This document shows positions 57,847 through 64,000 of a stretch of DNA of 64,000 nucleotides, in pieces. The notes below the pieces were generated by a model. That model had not been told where the DNA came from. It saw only the letters and a program-made list of their open reading frames with translations, and did no database searches. Numbering within the stretch: the stretch's first letter is position 1; each line of letters starts with the position of its first letter. Source of the stretch: Craterostigma plantagineum (lineage: Eukaryota; Streptophyta; Magnoliopsida; Lamiales; Linderniaceae); the NCBI GenBank assembly GCA_027422505.1, contig JAPQWV010000051.1, positions 62,001 to 126,000 on the forward strand, given 5' to 3'. The position numbers were made by a program, and so were the translations under genes.

Positions 57847-58941
57847 CTCTCCGACTACCCAAGCACGCGATCAAAAACCCTAATCCCTCAGACAATCTCG
57901 AATCAACACATTACGGCGATGAGCGAGTAGGCTGCAGCAGACAAAGAGATGGGAGGGGCAGAAACGTACCTTTCGCCTCGCCGGACAGTGGAATTATACA
58001 AATTCTTCTGCGAATGAAATTTTTGCCAATTCAGTAGCTTTATATTTCATTCCCGGGATCAAACATTGGTGCGTTTTTCTATTCAGTACAATATCTAATT
58101 ACCAATAAAAGGAAACAAGTTGAACATAGATTTGCTGTAGACAGCCTGGCATTTCATTGACATTTTATTGGGAATTTATTATTTTCTTTTTCATAACGTA
58201 TGTATAATAATGAATTTAGTTCCCATCATATTAAGTTTCAATTTTTAAGCCCTATATGAATTATGATAATTATTAAGATTAGTCACAAATCAACAAATAT
58301 AATTATTTTGTTTAACGCAATAAGCCCTAAATCCTATTCCTCCGAGCTCATCAATCATATCACAATTCAACGATCCATGCATAAATTCTTACATTGAAAT
58401 GCATAATTATTTAGGTAATAAAGTTCTATCAGCCGTTAAGTCAAATCTTTCTATCTTGTCTCTCTCGCACACACATTACAAGAAAAATTCCACGCATTCC
58501 ATTCCCTCTTTGTGTTTTTTTTTTTTTCTTTTTTTTTTAATGCTTTTTTTTTTTTGCTTTTTTCTCTCAAAAGTTATATAGAGTTCACTTAAGCCTAGAT
58601 ATTGGGTTACAATATTATTAGTAACCTATTATATATCGATTGGTTATCCTGTCAGTAGATTAGTAAGCCCGCACATGTTAGGCAGACCCTTTACTATTAA
58701 CCCCTAATGAACCCTCTATTATTTTATCTTGAATTTCGAGAAATGTGAGCCCGAAACTCATAAAGCGGGCTTGGACCTCGTATTAAGTGGGTTACGAACT
58801 AAACGCGCCCTAAAGACACCCTTATATTGAAACATTCAAACCTAAATATATCATGGATCTTTGTGATGGTTTCATCCTCAAACTATTCCATTTTTATTTG
58901 CTTTGGGTTGACTTTTTTAAAGCTATCCGAGAGAGACATCA
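57847..58941. other. MAP3K epsilon promoter side and AT-rich spacer
   Basis: No gene was seen. The first 120 bases hold the likely leader (AAAAACCCTAATCCC on plus at about 57,873). T-rich runs occur at about 58,517-58,563. Confidence 0.45.
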
Positions 58942-59349
58942 TAGTTAACTAATGGGCCCGCAGCTCGTAGGCCGCCATTTCTCAAGCACGCCAGAGAGCG
59001 GGCCTAGAAGAGCAAGCCCGTGTGGGCCGCATGTTTGGCGGGACGGGTCTGGTGGGCTGCAGACGGGCCCGCCATGTATGATAAAAGTTTTATTAAAATA
59101 TTAATATATTACTAAATTATATAGATTTTTTTATATATTTTAAGCTTCAAAATTTAATCAGTTTTAATAACATAAATAAATTTAAAGAGATTAAATTAGC
59201 TCAGAAGTAAATTAGAGTTTAAATATTTCATTATCATTATTATTTTTTTTTTCTTTTTTATTTTTTAATTTAGGCGCGCCTTCGTTTTTAGGCCTGATGC
59301 GCCCGCCCCGCCAGATACGGGCAGCCGCTGGCCCGTTTTGACAGCCCTA
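58942..59349. mobile_element. hAT-type element related to the GC-rich MITE
   Basis: The right end TTTTGACAGCCCTA matches the TTGACAGCTCTA terminus of the element at 2,700-3,260, and both arms are full of GGGCCCGC / GGCGGGxCGGG sequence with an AT-rich centre (59,080-59,270). The left end is degenerate and no 8-bp duplication is visible. It is an older member of the same family. Confidence 0.6.
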
Positions 59350-59507
59350 TCACACCCCTTCCACAAGTCAACAAGCGACTCCAACAACATAAAACACATT
59401 CCCATAGACAAATACATCAACTATAAACAAAAAAGAAACACAAACAGCATAAGTTATACGTCCATTATTCATAAAAAAAATACAGAAAATCACCTCAACA
59501 TCACACC

Positions 59508-59508
<1 letters not shown>

Positions 59509-59557
<49 letters not shown>
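59509..59557. repeat. TA microsatellite
   Basis: A run of about 24 TA units lies just beyond the stop codon of the minus-strand gene starting at 60,034, in its likely 3' untranslated region. Such runs vary in length between individuals. Confidence 0.9.
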
Positions 59558-59559
<2 letters not shown>

Positions 59560-59563
59560 CACC

Positions 59564-60034
59564 CTAGCCCGACGAGGAAGAAGACGATGAATCATCGCTG
59601 CGAAACTCGCTCTTCGAGCTCCCATACTTGTCGTTCCCCTTCTTCCCAACAACCCCGCGGGCCCCACGACGACGACGATCCTCCTTCTCCACGTAATCGG
59701 AGACGTCCAAGTGAACGCCGGGATCGTCAGTCTTGTAGCTCCCCCCGAGCATGATGGAGTTGTTGACCGCCTGAAAGTTGCTGTTCACGTAAGCCGCCAG
59801 GTCATCGCCCCCTCCGTCGCCCGCGGGGCCCGCCTTGGCTTCGTTCGCCTCGCCCCTCAACGTCGCTCCCATGTTATTGCCTGCCAACGTAATGATCCCG
59901 AGGTTCTGATCTTCGCCGTGCTCGTGGAGGTTCGAGGCTGACGAGTGCCTTTGGGAGAGGCGGCCGATGAGGTTTGAGATCATCTCCCTTACTTCTTGGT
60001 CGAGGTTCTTGATTGGCTTTTCGAGCTCTGCCAT
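59564..60034 (-). CDS. Unrecognised acidic, Ser-rich protein (156 residues)
   Basis: A single exon encodes 156 residues starting MAELEKPIKNLDQEVREMIS. I do not recognise the family. The N-terminal 30 residues look like an amphipathic helix; a central Gly-rich stretch (AGPAGDGGGDDLAAYVN) is followed by NSIMLGGSYKTDDPGVHLD, the part most likely to be conserved. A Lys/Arg block (EKEDRRRRGARGVVGKK) could be a nuclear signal, and the tail is SDDSSSSSSSG. There is no signal peptide or membrane segment. The codon use is GC-rich with clear third-position bias, and a TATA-like box lies upstream. A TA repeat follows the stop. It is probably a real small gene of unknown role. Confidence 0.75.
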   Translation of the reverse strand: MAELEKPIKNLDQEVREMISNLIGRLSQRHSSASNLHEHGEDQNLGIITLAGNNMGATLRGEANEAKAGPAGDGGGDDLAAYVNSNFQAVNNSIMLGGSYKTDDPGVHLDVSDYVEKEDRRRRGARGVVGKKGNDKYGSSKSEFRSDDSSSSSSSG

Positions 60035-60100
60035 GGCTGAGATTGATCTTCTTTTTTCTGTTTTTTTTTATATCAAGGAGAAGAAAGGTCAAGAGGGATG

Positions 60101-60110
60101 GGTATAAATA
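60101..60110 (-). promoter_or_regulatory. TATA-like box upstream of the acidic gene
   Basis: The minus strand reads TATTTATACC about 70 bases before the start codon at 60,034, a suitable place for a core promoter. Confidence 0.4.
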
Positions 60111-60944
60111 GCAGCTAAAGGAGAGATAAAGAGAGACAGTACTTTGCTTGCTTGGCAATGCAAAGAATCTTACTTTCCTCCATGGCTTTTCGTAATTACT
60201 TGAACAAGCAAGGCATTCCTTGAGCCATGCAAATGTGTTTTGCATGTTCTTCTTTAAGCCTTCATTCTTACAATGATTATTTTAATCCAAATAGGCGAGA
60301 TCCATGCATGCATCATTCGTGGGCGAGGCATAACGTCGAACATCTTGACTGCATTAAGCCTCTCGCCCAGCTTGCATTAGATGTTGAGCAGAGAGGCGTA
60401 GGTTAAAGGGCATCAATGGAAACGAAAAATCATTGCGTGAATGAGTGAAAAGAGGAACGATTTTCTCGATAATTACGCGCGGAGACGGAGTTCGAATCTG
60501 AAAAGGTTGTCCATTTCTTGCGGAGAGGTCGATGGGGCGATGGCCTTGGAACAGTTCAATCAAGAATGTTCATGTCATCACTATGTATTCAAAAAAAGCC
60601 AGTCAAAGACGTAAATAACCTCGGCGCAGTGCCAAAAATCAGGGCTATTTCCGACATTTAGGTCACCGGATTGGGAGTATATCTGAATAAGTTGAAACAT
60701 ATGGGGCGGTTTTGTAGTAATTTACAATTAATCCAAAATACGCCCTCGGCAAACTCTCAACTCTAACCAACTTTCAGATACTTCCTCAGTAACCTCAACA
60801 CTACACAGCCGCCAAATACGCAGTTTTCAGCTCACCAAATCGGTGCTCACAGTCCAATAAATCTCCTCGATTTCATTGTTACGCTCGCTGCAATTTTTCG
60901 TCTGTTCTTTGTTTGGATAATATTACTCATTAGGCATATGCGAT
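60111..60944. other. Shared promoter space of two divergent genes
   Basis: The acidic protein gene (minus) and the RING-CH gene (plus) diverge from here. No further gene was recognised; short minus-strand open stretches (60,354-60,563) have no family. Confidence 0.45.
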
Positions 60945-62352
60945 ATGGTGGTTTCGGAACCCAACGTCGAGAGGCATCGTGGTGATGCGGCGGAGGACGG
61001 CGTCGTGAGGACGGAAAACGCGGCGGCGGAGCTTGCTGAGGTCGTGGTCGTCGAATGCGCGACGGGAAACGCCGATACTCACCTCGCGAGGAATCTCGAG
61101 AGGCATCGTGGTGACGTGGCGGAGGATGCTGGCGTCGTACCGCCGGTTAGCGCTGCTGTGGAGCTTGTCGAGGCTGTGGTCGTCGACTGCGCGACGGAAA
61201 ACGCCGTTCCTCAGCTGGCGAGGAATCTCTCAATTTCTCACGATCATTGCAGGTATATAAACTCATCTATGCGTGTCGCCTGTTTCTAAAAAAATTTGTA
61301 CATAAATTTATGGAGACCTTAACGTCGCTACGACCTGTGATTGAATGGCTACGATGATTTCGTTTTTCTAATTTTCAATCTGAACTAGATTGGGTGCTGA
61401 TTAGTTCATAATTCGTCAATTTTGCAAGGGTGTGTCTGGGCGATAACGAAGAATCCTTGATCAATCTGGGATGTCGATGTCGAGGTGATCTTGCGAAAGC
61501 ACACAAATTATGCATAGTCAAATGGTTTAATTCTCGAGGCTCGAACAGATGCGAGATATGCCAGTAAGTGCTCACATAGTTCATCTCTCGACGGTATAGA
61601 AAATATCACAGAGGAATCATAAGACAAGCTCGTGTTCTTCTTTATTCTGCAGTTGTACTGCAACTAACGTCGCTCCTCCCAAGTCTCCAGCAAATGTCGG
61701 TACCATCAATTCCCTGATGCCAAATTTGAATATGTTCCAATTATAGATTTAGAGTCTTGATATCTCTTAATCTTGGTTCTTCTGGTAACGTTGGTCTCTG
61801 TTCTTATAACATGCAATCTTGCTGAGAATTTTGAACCATACAATTCTTGCTAGTTTGTTGAAGTTAGTCCTTGCTGGGAAATACGAAATATTTGAATCTT
61901 ATTTAACCTATAAGCTCGATCTTTGATGGCAGCGAACCCCCAACTTGATTCAGACAGTTAATCCATTACCCAGAACAGCAGCAAGTGAAAGAGTAAGAAG
62001 AGCATTATGCTTAAAAAAGTCGGTTCTTGGATACGATCTCTTGCTCATTGTTTTGTTTTTGGTACAGCTGACCTTCTTACAAGTTGTTTGTGATGCATTC
62101 ACACTCTTTATTGGCGGACTTTTGCTAAGTTTACTACTCTCCGTAACCTTCCACGTCTCAGCTGTCCCTTTTATCACCGTCATCGGTAATAATCTCCCAC
62201 AAAGGAAAAAAAAGAGTCAATTTCGTACATTGTCAATAAATGGGAAATGAAGCGTATCTTACGTATGTGTGTGTATACATGCAGGTGCTGTCTTGGCTTT
62301 CAAACTTGGAGTCGGTCTTATTATTGTTTTTTGTTGCTCAAGTGGAACTTGA
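60945..62352 (+). CDS. Membrane RING-CH (MARCH-type) E3 ubiquitin ligase
   Basis: Exons 60,945-61,252; 61,429-61,563; 61,653-61,695; 61,933-62,185; 62,285-62,352 give about 268 residues. The RING-CH finger is complete and of C4HC3 type: CRVC, GCRCRG, AHKLC, then CEIC; the first Cys pair is split by intron 1. Residues after PLPRTAASERVRRALC hold two or three hydrophobic segments (YDLLLIVLFLVQLTFL; LFIGGLLLSLLLSVTF; VLAFKLGVGLIIVFCC), so it is a membrane protein that ubiquitinates neighbours. The N-terminal 90 residues are a 43-residue tandem duplication. The exon 3 donor (GTCGGT, 61,696) was chosen to keep frame; the better-looking GTACC site gives a stop. No signal peptide is seen. Confidence 0.8.
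60969..61226 (+). repeat. 129-bp in-frame tandem duplication in the RING-CH gene
   Basis: GAGAGGCATCGTGGTGA begins at 60,969 and again at 61,098, a period of 129 bases (43 codons). The two units encode ERHRGDAAEDGVV..CATGNAD and ERHRGDVAEDAGVV..CATENAV. They differ at many sites, so the duplication is not brand new. Confidence 0.88.
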
Positions 62353-63090
62353 GAATAATGGTGCAAAGGGTAGGAGCAAATGCCATTATTGTAGTAAAAG
62401 GCGAAACGAACACAACTTTTTCAGATGGAATCTGCTGCTATAATCATTATGAACGTGTGTATATGCAAGAATTTCAGATGCATCCAACGATGTGTCGCTG
62501 TCGTCGGCCTTTTGAAGTGTTTATACTAAGTTATTTGGTCTGGAGATTTTGAAGGAAACTTTGGTTAGATTGTTTTTCTTAAGCAGATTTCTTGCCTGAA
62601 GATAATTGTGGGAAAATCACTATCCATGTCAAAAAATCAATTTCATTTTCAGCTAAATCAACGGTGTTTGAAGTTGAAGGAAATTCTCCAAGTTAAATTT
62701 GCCATTTCTCTCTTCTCTAAGAAAATAAACTTCCATATGGTAAGGCTAAAAAAACCGCAAGAAACATCAAAACAAAAGAAGACGAAGAGAATTTTTGTTC
62801 CAACATTTTATTCCAATATCCCACAAATCAACCTTTGTCATATATATACTTGCAAATAACAATTGAAATGATCACATTTGAAATTAAAAATAATTTAAAA
62901 AAACACAAATAAGGTTAAGAACGCGTTTTTCCAACAGCGAGTTACAGTTACGGAGATCATTGAAGCGGTGTGAGCGATTTTATGAGAGCTAGGCGAAGGA
63001 CAAAAATGGAATTAGGGTTTTGAGTCTAAGCCTCAATCTTTGATTGTCCATAAAATCTGATCAAGATTTTAGGGTTTATCGGAAATAGAC
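62353..63090. other. Intergenic, RING-CH to Tim13
   Basis: This is the 3' region of the RING-CH gene and the Tim13 promoter and leader. TTAGGGTTT motifs (63,013 and 63,069) resemble telo-boxes seen before plant housekeeping genes. No gene was recognised. Confidence 0.45.
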
Positions 63091-63895
63091 ATGGATTCAT
63101 TTTCGTCACCGTCCAGTGGGTCATCGCCGACGTTGTCACCTGATCAGTTGATGGATCAGGTTAAGGCTCAGCTTGCCCAGGCTTACGCTGAAGAATTTCT
63201 CGAGGTATGTCGTTGTTATCAATCGTTAGTTCCATCTATTTGAATCACCTAGGTCCCCTATATAACTTCCTGCAATTATGACAGTGAATTTAAACTGAGT
63301 CGATCAGAAATCACATTTGCCTAATTTCCTCTTGGTGGTCTTTTGAATTGTCTGATAGGAAGAAAAGAAGTGAAAATTTAATTTCGGAAATTTGTGTTTT
63401 TGTTCAACTTACTTTTAGGCCCTATGAGTAGACCTGAAAGAAGCCATCTAAAACAGTGAAGGCTTCTTCACTTTTCAGCTAATTCTATGGGATTTCTATG
63501 TAATGTATACATACCGCAATTCTGAGATCACATATCCACTCCACTACATCTTTCTTGGTATGGCATTGTGTGCTGACCATAATCACACAAAAGAGAGCAG
63601 ATTGTCACATTCTTTGAGTTTGCATCAAATTCATGTCGTCGTTTCCATGGAAAAGTAAGAATATTCTCTTTTACACAAGTGTTAGCTTTACTCTTACAGA
63701 ACATGAGAATTTTTATGGGCTTTTTTCTTACGTATTATTACAATGTAGACCGTTCGAGGGAAGTGCTTCGACAAGTGCATCACTAAGCCGGGCTCAAGCC
63801 TAGGCAGGAGTGAGAGCAGTTGCATCACTAGCTGTGTGGAGCGTTACATCGAGGCCACAGGCATAATTGGAAGAACCCTTCTTAACCAACGTTAA
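63091..63895 (+). CDS. TIM13: Mitochondrial import translocase subunit Tim13
   Basis: Two exons, 63,091-63,204 and 63,749-63,895, joined by a GT-AG phase-0 intron, encode 86 residues, the usual length of plant Tim13. The small-Tim signature is present: twin CX3C motifs CFDKC and CITSC separated by 14 residues (ITKPGSSLGRSESS). Tim13 pairs with Tim8 as a chaperone in the intermembrane space, guiding inner-membrane carriers; the cysteines form two disulfides via the Mia40 relay. The N-terminus MDSFSSPSSGSSP is Ser-rich, with no presequence, as expected for this import route. The helix DQVKAQLAQAYAEEFLE precedes the first CX3C. No defect was seen. Confidence 0.95.
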
Positions 63896-64000
63896 ATCGA
63901 TTTGTTTCTTCAATCTTTTTTCGTAAGACCCTTAACAAACATCGTCTTCTTCGATGTAGTTTATTCTATGCTTTTCAGAAATTGTGGGCATCATTATGGG
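63896..64000. other. Tim13 3' region at window end
   Basis: Only 3' untranslated sequence is visible before the window ends. Confidence 0.5.

Noticed and set aside
1..64000. tRNA, rRNA or snoRNA genes
   Set aside because: No stretch with tRNA box A/B pairs and cloverleaf or with C/D box pairs could be supported by eye; nucleolin introns were looked at in particular.

Overview
This window is nuclear DNA from a flowering plant, most likely a eudicot. The evidence is short GT-AG introns in long genes, plant-specific families (a MAP3K epsilon kinase, a nucleolin with a GAR tail, jacalin lectins, a HUA2-like protein) and dense Ty1/copia, CACTA, hAT, Mutator-like and Tourist-like elements. No bacterial or viral features were seen. 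The species cannot be fixed from the sequence.

The window has two halves. Positions 1-29,540 are a transposon-rich accessory region. It holds a decayed CACTA-type element carrying broken pieces of a CLC-f-like chloride channel gene (about 1,200-3,870, with a hAT MITE nested inside), a PPR fragment, and a near full-length but mutated copia element (6,262-11,601, TSD tagga). Next comes a tandem family of jacalin lectin genes on the minus strand. Copy A (13,295-16,825) is broken in exon 1 by a copia element with TSD tgtgt. Copy B (26,455-27,076) and copy C (28,023-28,618) are open. Between A and B lies a mosaic of a minus-strand copia, a second copy of the CACTA family, and a 5'-truncated plus-strand copia.

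Positions 29,800-64,000 are gene-dense. In order: a RING-H2 E3 ligase (+), a mitochondrial ClpP protease (+), a truncated HUA2-like pseudogene fragment, a HUA2-like CID gene lacking the PWWP end (+), an intracellular LysM protein (+), a 13-exon nucleolin (+), a 24-unit TGGGC-N5-GCCCA minisatellite, a 24-exon MAP3K epsilon kinase (-) with one frame break, an unrecognised acidic Ser-rich protein (-), a membrane RING-CH E3 (+) and Tim13 (+). The ClpP / HUA2-like / LysM trio matches the neighbouring Arabidopsis loci At5g23140 / At5g23150 / At5g23130, so it looks like old microsynteny.

The genes form no operon-like system. Shared themes are ubiquitin ligation (two different RING classes), mitochondrial protein quality and import (ClpP, Tim13) and ribosome biogenesis (nucleolin). 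The most informative observations are structural: gene capture by a CACTA family present twice in opposite orientation, datable insertions with intact target duplications, and two Mutator-like MITEs with perfect 9-bp duplications.
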